From an uncultured archaeon (GTDB taxonomy: Archaea > Thermoproteota > Nitrososphaeria > Nitrososphaerales > Nitrosopumilaceae), in contig CALBNQ010000068.1 of the NCBI GenBank assembly GCA_937896495.1, positions 1-17,711 on the forward strand: a DNA stretch of 17,711 nucleotides, given 5' to 3'. Below the pieces are notes generated by a model that did no database searches, was not told the DNA's origin, and worked only from the letters and a program-made list of their open reading frames with translations. How positions within the stretch are numbered: the stretch's first letter is position 1; each line of letters begins with the position of its first letter. The translations under genes and the position numbers were made by a program. Positions 1 through 6,801 of the stretch are shown here, piece by piece.

Positions 1-91
1 TATCATCTGCATAATTGTTCTCATCATTCATATTGTTCAAAATATGTGTAATTGAGATTTCTTTCATGATTTCTTTCATGATTTCTTTCAT
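1..91 (-). CDS. Partial CDS (N-terminus), starts within MKEI repeats
   Basis: Reading the minus strand from 91, an ATG opens a frame with no stop that leaves the window at base 1 (30 codons seen). It begins with three copies of Met-Lys-Glu-Ile and continues SITHILNNMNDENNYADD. The ATG shares bases with the TGA of the upstream gene (ATGA overlap at 88-91), which suggests translational coupling in one operon. The three repeat copies give three in-frame ATG codons (91, 79 and 67), so the true start cannot be fixed. The family is not recognised. Only the N-terminus is visible, so no function is offered. Confidence 0.55.
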   Translation of the reverse strand, partial: MKEIMKEIMKEISITHILNNMNDENNYADD

Positions 92-92
92 G
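57..92. repeat. 12-bp tandem repeat, three copies
   Basis: The unit ATTTCTTTCATG occurs three times head to tail, followed by a partial fourth copy (93-100). Twelve bases equal four codons, so on the minus strand each unit encodes Met-Lys-Glu-Ile. Gain or loss of a unit would keep the reading frame of the gene that starts here. Confidence 0.9.
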
Positions 93-339
93 ATTTCTTT
101 TTTAATTGTGATTTTATAGTTTCATCTTTATTCACAATTTCTTCCATTTTTTTTGCAAATTCATTATAAATTTTCTCAAGATCTTTTAGAGGCATATCGA
201 TTCCTAAAAGATTCATTGTTTTATTCCATGATTCTATGTATTTTTTATCATCAAAACCTGTACCTAATGTTTCAGCTAAAGAGTTAATTCCTTCTGTTTT
301 CCCTAATGCGTAAATTGCAACTTCTCTATTAGTAAGCAT
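88..339 (-). CDS. Small hypothetical protein, 83 aa
   Basis: A soluble, largely helical protein with a charged C-terminus (ends SQLKKKS). I do not recognise a family and see no cysteine motif, signal peptide or membrane helix. The ATG start at 339 is preceded by an AT-rich TATA-like stretch about 27 nt upstream, which fits the leaderless pattern seen elsewhere in this window. The stop overlaps the ATG of the next gene (88-91), so the two are probably co-transcribed and coupled. Codon use is like that of its neighbours. The gene is likely real; the function is unknown. Confidence 0.7.
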   Translation of the reverse strand: MLTNREVAIYALGKTEGINSLAETLGTGFDDKKYIESWNKTMNLLGIDMPLKDLEKIYNEFAKKMEEIVNKDETIKSQLKKKS

Positions 340-493
340 GTTTACATTTTATTTTTGCCAATAAAAAAACCTAAACATTTCTAATCGATTTATATCTGAA
401 TTGTTGTGCCTGATTATTTGTTTAGTTCATATAATTTTGAATCTAATTTAACATCTTATGTCATTTTTGTTATGATATTTAATTTTGATAAAT

Positions 494-501
494 AAAAAAA
501 A
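494..501 (-). terminator. Poly-T terminator after the secreted-protein gene
   Basis: On the minus strand a run of eight T lies about 12 nt beyond the TAG of the 514-1029 gene, with no clear hairpin before it. Archaeal RNA polymerase commonly terminates at U-rich tracts. The call is inferred from position and composition. Confidence 0.5.
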
Positions 502-513
502 GATGAGGGAATT

Positions 514-1029
514 CTAAATTGAATTCGAAATATCTTTTGGTGTTTTAACTACCTTGAATATTTTGACGTTGTAATCTCCTTCAAAATATTTGGTGATTTT
601 CCCCTCATCTATGGACACCACTCTGAATTTGTACTCAAAGGAGTTGTCTCCTTTCAAATTAACCTGTGCAACATGAATTGGACGCTCTTCAGTTGATTTA
701 AAGAACTGTATTATTACAGGATAACCTTGAACTGGATCGTTAACCATTCCTTTGACTGTTCCCCAAGGCAGTGTATTATTTTCAGGCACACTCATCACAG
801 TAACTGTTTTTTGTAGACTTTTTTCATCGTCTAATTCCAGCATTGTTGTGTGAGTTGATTCTGCAAAAACAGATACATCAGAATATGGCACAGATGCAAC
901 AAATAGCATACCAAAAATACTTGCTATTGCCATATTTTTCACATGTCTTGTTTTACACATTTTGTGTGTGTCTGATACAGAAATCACACATCCACCATTT
1001 GAAAAAAACTTGTTAACGGTGGATTTCAT
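514..1029 (-). CDS. Secreted protein with thaumarchaeal-type beta domain
   Basis: 171 aa. Residues about 33-55 form a hydrophobic segment ending in SVFAES, which looks like a Sec signal peptide or N-terminal anchor with a long, basic n-region. Residues about 87-161 form a compact beta-type domain (LPWGTVKGMVNDPVQGYP ... FEGDYNVKIFKVV). I recall it as a recurrent module in extracellular proteins of ammonia-oxidising archaea; that is from memory, not a search. The mature protein should lie outside the membrane. The ATG at 1029 has an AGAGG Shine-Dalgarno sequence (1038-1042) and overlaps the stop of the 35-codon gene upstream in an ATGA, so this start is well supported. A T8 terminator follows. 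The ligand or partner is unknown. Confidence 0.8.
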   Translation of the reverse strand: MKSTVNKFFSNGGCVISVSDTHKMCKTRHVKNMAIASIFGMLFVASVPYSDVSVFAESTHTTMLELDDEKSLQKTVTVMSVPENNTLPWGTVKGMVNDPVQGYPVIIQFFKSTEERPIHVAQVNLKGDNSFEYKFRVVSIDEGKITKYFEGDYNVKIFKVVKTPKDISNSI

Positions 1030-1133
1030 TTCATTATCCTCTGTGTACGGTCATGGATATGAGATATTTTGAAAAAGTTTTTTGTTTCTTTACATCTCAT
1101 TTGAGAACTCAATGAGGACAACTTTTTTGCCAT
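1026..1133 (-). CDS. Microprotein, 35 aa, coupled to the secreted protein
   Basis: Begins MAKKLSSLSSQMRCKETK and ends in IMK. The ATG at 1133 lies 10 nt after a GAGGAG Shine-Dalgarno sequence inside the end of the preceding short gene. The TGA overlaps the ATG of the secreted-protein gene by the classic ATGA. The peptide is basic with one Cys and two His and has no recognisable domain. It may act mainly as a leader cistron that carries ribosomes to the downstream start, or it may encode a real peptide. The two ribosome-binding sites and the overlap are the evidence; the composition alone would not prove it. Confidence 0.5.
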   Translation of the reverse strand: MAKKLSSLSSQMRCKETKNFFKISHIHDRTQRIMK

Positions 1134-1134
1134 C

Positions 1135-1293
1135 TTATTGTCTCTCCTCAAACAAAATCCAAGAAAGACCCATCAAATCTTTTGTAGTTAGTATGGGTGA
1201 TTTTGTTTGTATTTCGGATTGTTTAATTTGCTTTTTTCCAATCCTGTTTTCAGAAGGCAATTGTTGCCACTTTTGTATGATTTTCTGTTTCAT
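1135..1293 (-). CDS. Small hypothetical protein, 52 aa, first gene of operon
   Basis: Begins MKQKIIQKWQQLPSENRIGK and ends GLSWILFEERQ. It is basic and Gln/Lys-rich in the first 31 residues, with a short hydrophobic C-terminal part. The ATG at 1293 lies about 23 nt from the centre of the TATA stretch at 1312-1320, the distance expected for a leaderless transcript. Two bases separate its stop from the next ATG. The opposite-strand open frame here (1082-1336) is rich in Phe, Ser and Cys and looks non-coding. No family is recognised; the basic N-terminus could bind nucleic acid, but that is a guess. Confidence 0.6.
   Translation of the reverse strand: MKQKIIQKWQQLPSENRIGKKQIKQSEIQTKSPILTTKDLMGLSWILFEERQ
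1144..1149 (-). promoter_or_regulatory. Shine-Dalgarno for the 35-aa gene
   Basis: GAGGAG on the minus strand, ending 10 nt before the ATG at 1133. It lies within the last codons of the 52-aa gene, so it marks an internal operon start and supports reading both short frames as genes. Confidence 0.6.
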
Positions 1294-1311
1294 GAATTAC
1301 TTGAGCCTGAG

Positions 1312-1320
1312 TTATATATA
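1312..1320. promoter_or_regulatory. Shared bidirectional TATA box
   Basis: TTATATATA is nearly self-complementary. It sits about 25-27 nt from the plus-strand ATG at 1343 and about 23-25 nt from the minus-strand ATG at 1293. Both genes could therefore be leaderless transcripts driven from a single TATA element. No other TATA-like sequence in the 49-bp gap is better placed. Confidence 0.6.
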
Positions 1321-1327
1321 TCCAGAT

Positions 1328-1344
1328 ATACCGTAATACGGTAT
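1328..1344. promoter_or_regulatory. Perfect palindrome, probable operator
   Basis: ATACCGTAATACGGTAT has two perfect 8-bp arms (ATACCGTA / TACGGTAT) around a single central base. It covers the predicted transcription start and the first two bases of the start codon of the winged-helix gene at 1343, and it lies just beyond the shared TATA box. A bound dimer would block that promoter and could also affect the opposite one. The likely ligand is the neighbouring winged-helix protein (autoregulation); this is inference. Confidence 0.65.
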
Positions 1345-2200
1345 GCCTTTAGAAAATAATTATGCCTTTGGAAACCTACAAAATTACAAATTATATCTTC
1401 GTCCAAATGCTCATACGCATTATGGATATCCCTTCACAAAAAAATCATCATTAAACAAACATCAACAAAATGTTCAAAATTTATTAAAACTGATGAGTAA
1501 AAATGAATCCAAAACTACATGGGATTTAGCAAAAATTACAATCTCAAATGATATTTCAAAATTACGTGAACGTGAAAAAATTTACAGACGATTACTTGTA
1601 GGTAGAAAAGATAAAGGAAAACATTCCAATGGAATTTTAGATTTAGGTTTAGTAGTTAAAGATGGCAAGAGTCTCAAAACTGGGATCTCTGACAAGTATA
1701 GATTATCATTATATGGAATTTTGTATTGTATTGATGTTTTAGATCTTAATTCAAATGAAATCGATAAAATTGCCGAAAAGTACTCACACATTCTACCCAA
1801 AGTTTTTGGAAAATGGAATTATCTAAAATCAAAAATAGGAAATAAAGTATATGGAATTAAATTTTTAGCTAATGGTTTACTTGCAGATAATCCTCAAATT
1901 CAAGTTCAAACTGGAATCCCATTTTATGAATTAATGTCTTATGTTCATATAAAATATCAAAAAAACTTTGAACATATTTCTGAAGAAAAATTAGCAGACC
2001 AGATATCCTATTGGTTTTATGTAAATTTATTATACTATCCTACACAAAAAACAGATTCAAAACCTATGGGGATTAAACTACTTGATCCTGTATTTGATAC
2101 CGATAAAGAATTAAAAAAATGGTTTTCACTTTTTTTCAAAGAATCTGCACAATATTATCATGAACGATATACAATCTTAAAAAAATCTACAAGTAATTAA
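1343..2200 (+). CDS. Winged-helix-like DNA-binding protein
   Basis: 285 aa, soluble, basic. Residues about 43-128 read as a winged helix-turn-helix: helices with NLLKLMSKNESKTTWDLAK, a recognition-like helix around ISKLREREKIYRRLL, then a two-strand wing (ILDLGLVVKDGK ... YRLSLYGI). The C-terminal part (about 129-285) is alpha-helical with many aromatic residues and is not recognised. The ATG overlaps a perfect palindrome and lies one TATA-distance from 1312-1320, so transcription is probably leaderless and self-regulated. It ends tail to tail with the response regulator, with a four-base overlap. A repressor of the divergent secreted-protein operon is the natural hypothesis. The winged-helix call comes from sequence pattern only. 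Confidence 0.6.
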   Translation: MPLENNYAFGNLQNYKLYLRPNAHTHYGYPFTKKSSLNKHQQNVQNLLKLMSKNESKTTWDLAKITISNDISKLREREKIYRRLLVGRKDKGKHSNGILDLGLVVKDGKSLKTGISDKYRLSLYGILYCIDVLDLNSNEIDKIAEKYSHILPKVFGKWNYLKSKIGNKVYGIKFLANGLLADNPQIQVQTGIPFYELMSYVHIKYQKNFEHISEEKLADQISYWFYVNLLYYPTQKTDSKPMGIKLLDPVFDTDKELKKWFSLFFKESAQYYHERYTILKKSTSN

Positions 2201-2565
2201 TCTAATTTTATGGAATGTATAATTTCATTTAATTCGTTTAAATCAAATGGTTTTATCAATAATCCAAATAATCCTGTTTCTTTTGCTTTTTCATATTCTT
2301 TATTATCAATTGCATAAGCTGATGTGAAGAGTATTTTTGCATCTGGATTTTTTTCTTTAATTTTAAAAAATGACTCATACCCACTCATTATTGGCATTTT
2401 AAGATCCATCAAAACTATATCTGGTCGTGATTCTGTGAATTTTCTTATGGCCTCTTCACCATTTTTAGCAGTAATCACATCATAATTTTCATATTTTAAC
2501 ATGTATTCAGTAGCCTCTAAAAACTGGACATCATCATCAACTAGTAGAATCTGTAAATTAGACAT
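2197..2565 (-). CDS. Single-domain response regulator (CheY-like receiver)
   Basis: 122 aa, one complete receiver domain and nothing else. The acidic triad D10-D11-D12 (VDDD), phosphoacceptor D54 (VLMDLKMP), switch T81 (LFTSAY) and K105-P106 (LIKPF) are all present, so it should accept phosphate and use Mg2+. It has no DNA-binding output domain. It must act by protein contact, as a phosphate relay, or on another regulator. It lies 45 nt downstream of the membrane histidine kinase on the same strand, so that kinase is the likely phosphodonor. ATG start at 2565. The family call is secure; the downstream target cannot be seen in this window. Confidence 0.93.
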   Translation of the reverse strand: MSNLQILLVDDDVQFLEATEYMLKYENYDVITAKNGEEAIRKFTESRPDIVLMDLKMPIMSGYESFFKIKEKNPDAKILFTSAYAIDNKEYEKAKETGLFGLLIKPFDLNELNEIIHSIKLD

Positions 2566-2610
2566 TTTTGATACTCTCTGAATTATTATTAATCAATTTA
2601 ATGTGTGATT

Positions 2611-4257
2611 TCATTTTGGAATCCTTATTGAGAATACTACTGGATTGTTACTTGCTTTAATTTCCCCTCTATGTTGTTCAATGATATTTTTACAACTTGA
2701 CAGTCCTAAACCTGTACCTTCCAATTTTGTAGTAAATAAGGTGTCAAAAACTTTCCCTAATTCTTTTGTAGGAATATTTGGACCTGAATTTTCAAATTTT
2801 ATGATTGTATCTGTAGTCGTTTCATACATGTTAATCGATATCTTTCCTCTGTCTTCCCCAATTGATTGTACTGCATTAAGTAAAATATTCACAAACACAA
2901 TCAACATTTTTTCGTAATCAAAATTTGCTGTCAAATCTTTTTGAGGTAAATTCAATTGAATGTTTTTAGGTGGATTCAATGTATCAATTGCTTCTTGAAT
3001 TGTTTTGTTAATTGAATGTGATTTTAATATGATTGGAGTAGTTCTTACATAGTTTAACACTTCTTCAATTTGGTGAGATATTCGTCGTACTGAAATATTA
3101 ATTCGATTTATTTCTCTTGAAATAACTTCATTTTCTTTTTTATTTTCTTTGTCAATAATCACTCCTGCATTTTTAATTGTACCAAGTGGATTTCGTATGT
3201 CGTGAGCAATATTTGAAGATAGTTTTCCAATAACTGCCAACTTTTCTTTTTTGAAACTTTGTGTACGTTTCATCAAAAATACCAATAAAACAACTATTGT
3301 AGATAACAACAAAAATGTTGTTTGAATTTTAGTAAAAAATATTACCTCATCAATTTCTTCATTAATTGACTGAGTTGGAGTAACAACTGCAAATAAAAAT
3401 TCATTTTTTTCATTAATCTTAACACTTACCCCTGAATGAATTCTTTCTCCAATTCCATCATCTAAAGTAAAAATAGTTGTAGAAGGATTTCCTTGAAATA
3501 TGCTCAAAATATACGGACTTAGAAAAGTATTATCTCCTACACTTTTTTGAATTTCATCTCCAAAAAAATTCTTACCTATATTTTCTGACTTTGGGTGAAC
3601 TAGTAATGTATTGTGTTCGTCAATTACCATTAAAAATTGTGATTCTACATCGTAGATATTTCCATGTCGCTCAAAAAATTCACTAGATGATAATGTAACT
3701 AATAGTGAACCTTTGAGTATGCCTGCAGTATTGTTAATAATTGGAACAATGATTGCAACTTCTGGTTCTTCAAACAAAAGTGTACTAATTGATAATATTT
3801 TTGGTTCTGCTAAATTACTTTCTTCCTTATCTATAATTTCTGATAACCCTGTAACTATTCGACCAACTACAGATTCATGACTTTTACTTACTTGAGATAA
3901 TACCTTGAAATTTTCATCAAGGGCAAGAATACGTGCTGATGGAGTAATCATGTTTAATCGATTAAATGTATCATTTAACATTTCATTTGATTTTGTAGTT
4001 CCAATATCATTTTGTATTTCATCTGATTTTGATAATACGTCTAATTCAAAAACAATCAATTCTAATTCTGAACTAATATTTTTTGAAATCGATTTTGTAA
4101 TAATTTCCTGAATCTTGATTTGGTTTTGAAGCACTGAATTTTTAATATTTCTTTCTTCTATATTGTAAATTTCAAGTGTGATTATTGCCAATGAAATAAT
4201 TATTGCAAATGTTATTGAATACCATACAAATTTTTTATTATTTAATCCCAAGTTCAA
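2611..4257 (-). CDS. Membrane sensor histidine kinase with dCache-like sensor
   Basis: 548 aa. TM1 about 11-29; extracytoplasmic region about 31-306 with Cache-type signature (VIDEHNTLLVHPKSENIGKN, 211-230); TM2 about 312-329. The cytoplasmic kinase follows: HisKA around H352 (AHDIRNPLG), N box N457-N461, F box 503-511 and G2 box GTGLGLS (514-520). It should autophosphorylate H352 on an extracellular small-molecule cue and pass phosphate to the receiver protein downstream. The G1 motif reads NSGPNIP (490-496), so Asn stands where the usual adenine-binding Asp is. No ATG is available before residue 92. The start is TTG at 4257 or TTG at 4251; GGAG at 4261-4264 is spaced better for 4251, while a TATA-like box near 4278 fits either. 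Confidence 0.92.
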   Translation of the reverse strand: MNLGLNNKKFVWYSITFAIIISLAIITLEIYNIEERNIKNSVLQNQIKIQEIITKSISKNISSELELIVFELDVLSKSDEIQNDIGTTKSNEMLNDTFNRLNMITPSARILALDENFKVLSQVSKSHESVVGRIVTGLSEIIDKEESNLAEPKILSISTLLFEEPEVAIIVPIINNTAGILKGSLLVTLSSSEFFERHGNIYDVESQFLMVIDEHNTLLVHPKSENIGKNFFGDEIQKSVGDNTFLSPYILSIFQGNPSTTIFTLDDGIGERIHSGVSVKINEKNEFLFAVVTPTQSINEEIDEVIFFTKIQTTFLLLSTIVVLLVFLMKRTQSFKKEKLAVIGKLSSNIAHDIRNPLGTIKNAGVIIDKENKKENEVISREINRINISVRRISHQIEEVLNYVRTTPIILKSHSINKTIQEAIDTLNPPKNIQLNLPQKDLTANFDYEKMLIVFVNILLNAVQSIGEDRGKISINMYETTTDTIIKFENSGPNIPTKELGKVFDTLFTTKLEGTGLGLSSCKNIIEQHRGEIKASNNPVVFSIRIPK

Positions 4258-4380
4258 TCACTCCTAATAGATTTCATATAAGTGCACTATGTTTTCATAG
4301 TTTCTCTACTTTTAATTCTCAAATATGGTTGTGAAGAAATTTTCTATTTGTTCATTATTTGTAAAACAGTTCATTTTTGA

Positions 4381-4512
4381 CTAGTCATTGTTTTTTTCTG
4401 TCAAGTAGTAGTGTAATTCAGTATAACACTCTACACAATATTCCTCAGAATGGGTATGATCACAATCATACACTTTTGGTACTTTATCATCACATTTTGA
4501 ACAAGTAGGCAT
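4381..4512 (-). CDS. Zinc-finger microprotein, 43 aa
   Basis: Read directly from the bases: MPTCSKCDDKVPKVYDCDHT, then H21 and CVEC. Ligand candidates are C4, C7, C17, H19, H21, C26 and C29, arranged CxxC-x9-CxHxH-x4-CxxC, enough for one and perhaps two zinc ions. The ATG at 4512 follows the stop of the four-helix membrane protein by only 8 nt, so the two are an operon. It is small and stable-looking, with no DNA-binding tail. It might serve as a protein adaptor or a zinc carrier for the membrane partner; the function is unknown. The dense, regularly spaced Cys/His pattern argues strongly that it is translated. Confidence 0.72.
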   Translation of the reverse strand: MPTCSKCDDKVPKVYDCDHTHSEEYCVECYTELHYYLTEKNND

Positions 4513-4520
4513 GTTGATCG

Positions 4521-4904
4521 CTATTTTGTTGATTTTTTTATCTCAATTCCACCTAATACTGCAATTATTGCGCCTATGCCGAATAATATTCCGCCCTCAC
4601 CTAGCATTCTTGCTGCATTTTCTGACCCTGATGCCATTACTAGTGTCAAAGCACCACCGATTATTATTAAAATCCCTGTAACAATAAACATCATTCCCAA
4701 CCCTTTGAATCTAGGTCGTTTTGGTATGAAAAATGCAATAAATGATAAAATCACTGGTGGCATGCCAAAAATCATTCCACGTTCATGACCATTTAATGGA
4801 ATGAATCCTTCTCCATCTCCTGACATTATCACTATAACATCTGCACCATAAATTACTAAAAGTATAATTGAAATTCCAGATAATATGTGAGGAATTGATA
4901 CCAT
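4521..4904 (-). CDS. Small four-helix membrane protein
   Basis: 127 aa from the ATG at 4904. I preferred this over the TTG four codons earlier because the TATA-like TTTATTAA at 4927-4934 is about 26 nt upstream of the ATG, as for a leaderless transcript. Helices lie about 8-28, 42-60, 68-90 and 103-120; the loop between TM2 and TM3 is basic (PKRPRFK) and so probably cytoplasmic. The helices are Gly/Ile-rich. No transporter or enzyme signature is seen. It is followed in the operon by the 43-residue zinc-finger gene. It is a hypothetical membrane protein of unknown function, but clearly coding. Confidence 0.75.
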   Translation of the reverse strand: MVSIPHILSGISIILLVIYGADVIVIMSGDGEGFIPLNGHERGMIFGMPPVILSFIAFFIPKRPRFKGLGMMFIVTGILIIIGGALTLVMASGSENAARMLGEGGILFGIGAIIAVLGGIEIKKSTK

Positions 4905-4973
4905 AGTGGAATTCAACTTCTTTTAATTAATAAACCATTATGTAATTTGGGAATTTTTTTTACATATGATTTT

Positions 4974-6119
4974 TTATTCGATTGGCTTTGTGATTACTTT
5001 ATCTTTAATTGACTCTACTTTTTTTAGTAATTCATCTATTGTTTCATTTTCGTTTGAAACAATATTCACATGCCCTAATTTCCTAGATGGTTTTGAGATC
5101 TCTTTTCCATACATCTTCAAATAAACATCTGATTCAGAAATAGTAATTGGGATATATTTTCCATTAAATGATTTTGAACCTAAAATATTGTACATTATTG
5201 TTGGGCGAATCAATGTTGTTTCTCCTAACTCTAATCCTAAAATTGCACGAAGATGTTGTTCAAATTGAGATGTCTTACTTGACTGTAACGTATGATGTCC
5301 AGAATTGTGAACACGTGGTGCAATTTCGTTTATTACAATATTATCATCTTTAGTTACAAACATTTCAATTCCAAACACTCCTGCACCTTTTAGAACCTCC
5401 ATGGTATTATTTGCAATATTTTCTGCTTTTTCAATAACTTCTTTTGACACTCTAGCTGGGGCAATTGTTTGACGTAAAATATTTTCTTCATGAATATTTT
5501 CAACTAATGGATATGCCTTGATTTGTCCTTTGGTGTTTCTTGATGCAATTACTGAAACTTCCATTTTAAATGGAACAAATTTTTCCAATAGTAATTTTTG
5601 ACCCTTGAAATAATCAAATGCTTTTTGAACCTCTTCTTCAGAATTAATCTTAAAATTTCCTCGCCCATCATATGCGTCTCTTCTGGCTTTAAGCAATGCT
5701 GGGTATCCAAATCTCCTTAATCCTTCTTTTACATCTTCAAAACTTTCAATTTTTATAAAATCTGGAACCGATATGTTATTTTCTGACAAAAATGTTTTTT
5801 GTAGATATTTATCTTGAATAATTTTTAGTGTATCTGGGGAGGGATTAATCTCTGCATTCTTTTCTACAGATTTTAAGACGTCGCTGTCTCCTGACTCTAT
5901 CTCATATGTTATAATATCTGATTTTTCTGCCAAATCGATTATTGCTTTTTTATCTTTAAAATCTGCAATTATTTGCTCAGCTCCTACTTGTGATGCAGGA
6001 CAATTCTCAGTAGGATCAATTACTATGATTTTTGAAATATATTCTGGCATATTCTTTGCAGATTCTGCTATCATCATACCAAGTTGTCCTCCACCGATAA
6101 TTCCTAGAACTTTTGTCAT
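4974..6119 (-). CDS. purK: N5-carboxyaminoimidazole ribonucleotide synthase
   Basis: 381 aa, ATP-grasp enzyme of purine synthesis. It joins bicarbonate to 5-aminoimidazole ribonucleotide using ATP, giving N5-CAIR, the substrate of PurE next door. Visible features: N-terminal GGGQLG (9-14) of the pre-ATP-grasp fold, the ATP-grasp loop YDGRGN (150-155), EKFVPFKMEVSV (179-190), and the metal/substrate segment NEIAPRVHNSGHHT (264-277). Length is normal for the family. The ATG at 6119 is chosen over the GTG one codon upstream because TTTTTAA at 6141-6147 sits 25 nt before it. It is divergent from purE across a 106-bp gap, so the two can be co-regulated. Confidence 0.96.
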   Translation of the reverse strand: MTKVLGIIGGGQLGMMIAESAKNMPEYISKIIVIDPTENCPASQVGAEQIIADFKDKKAIIDLAEKSDIITYEIESGDSDVLKSVEKNAEINPSPDTLKIIQDKYLQKTFLSENNISVPDFIKIESFEDVKEGLRRFGYPALLKARRDAYDGRGNFKINSEEEVQKAFDYFKGQKLLLEKFVPFKMEVSVIASRNTKGQIKAYPLVENIHEENILRQTIAPARVSKEVIEKAENIANNTMEVLKGAGVFGIEMFVTKDDNIVINEIAPRVHNSGHHTLQSSKTSQFEQHLRAILGLELGETTLIRPTIMYNILGSKSFNGKYIPITISESDVYLKMYGKEISKPSRKLGHVNIVSNENETIDELLKKVESIKDKVITKPIE

Positions 6120-6140
6120 CACGTTATTCCAAATAATCGA

Positions 6141-6200
6141 TTAAAAATATCTAATGCTGGTATTTTTTAGTCTATTTTCTACCCTGAGAGCTATAATTAA
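6141..6200. promoter_or_regulatory. Divergent purK/purE promoter region
   Basis: A TATA-like TTTTTAA on the minus strand at 6141-6147 is 25 nt from the purK ATG (6119). TATAATTAA on the plus strand at 6192-6200 is about 29 nt from the purE ATG (6226). Two back-to-back promoters share the 106-bp space. The sequence around 6136-6143 (AATCGATT) is palindromic but too short to call an operator. Confidence 0.5.
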
Positions 6201-6225
6201 TTACTCTCTAGTTTTTTGTAATACC

Positions 6226-6801
6226 ATGCCTTATTCTAAAAAACCTCTTGTAGGAATCATCATGGGTTCAAGCTCAGATAGTAGAATTATGCAAGGGGCT
6301 GCTGAAATTTTAGATGAATTTAAAATAAAACATGAAGACCAAATTGTTTCTGCACATAGAACCCCCTCAAGATTGGCAGAGTATGCTCAACATGCAGAAA
6401 AAATGGGATTCAAATTAATTATTGCAGGTGCAGGAGGGGCTGCACATCTACCTGGTATGATTGCATCACACACTACAATTCCTGTAATTGGTGTACCTAT
6501 TCTAGTGTACAATGACAAACATCCAAAAAAAATCGATACATCAAAATTTTCAGCCTTTGGAGGGTTGGATTCTCTACTATCCATTACTGAAATGCCTTCT
6601 GGTTCTCCTGTAGTATCAGTTGGAGTAAATAAAGCAGGAAATGCAGGAATTTATGCAATCAAAATTCTTGCAAATGAATTCCCTCCATTAAAAAAGAAAC
6701 TAAAAGAACATAAATCTAATCAACACAATTCTGTTTTAAAAGAGTCTGAACAACTAAAAAAAGAAGGCCTTTCAAAATTTGCAAAAAAGAAGTTCAAATA
6801 A
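6226..6801 (+). CDS. purE: N5-CAIR mutase (class I PurE)
   Basis: 191 aa. It rearranges N5-CAIR, the PurK product, into 4-carboxy-AIR. Signatures: GSSSDS (14-19), catalytic His44 in SAHRTP (42-47), GAGGAAHLPGM (68-78) and FGGLDSLLSITEMPSG. Two oddities: about 15 extra residues rich in Lys/Asp (YNDKHPKKIDTSKF) lie between GVPI and GGLDSLL compared with bacterial PurE as I remember it, and the C-terminus carries a Lys-rich tail of roughly 35 residues. The ATG at 6226 is chosen over an in-frame ATG at 6154, because the added residues look like non-family sequence and a TATA box lies at 6192-6200. The stop abuts the ilvA stop with no spacing. Confidence 0.96.
   Translation: MPYSKKPLVGIIMGSSSDSRIMQGAAEILDEFKIKHEDQIVSAHRTPSRLAEYAQHAEKMGFKLIIAGAGGAAHLPGMIASHTTIPVIGVPILVYNDKHPKKIDTSKFSAFGGLDSLLSITEMPSGSPVVSVGVNKAGNAGIYAIKILANEFPPLKKKLKEHKSNQHNSVLKESEQLKKEGLSKFAKKKFK

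Noticed and set aside
1082..1336. 84-codon plus-strand open frame before the winged-helix gene
   Set aside because: Very rich in Phe, Ser and Cys, no promoter or ribosome site, and antisense to two better-supported short genes.
5168..5353. 61-codon plus-strand frame inside purK
   Set aside because: Shadow of a clearly conserved gene on the other strand.
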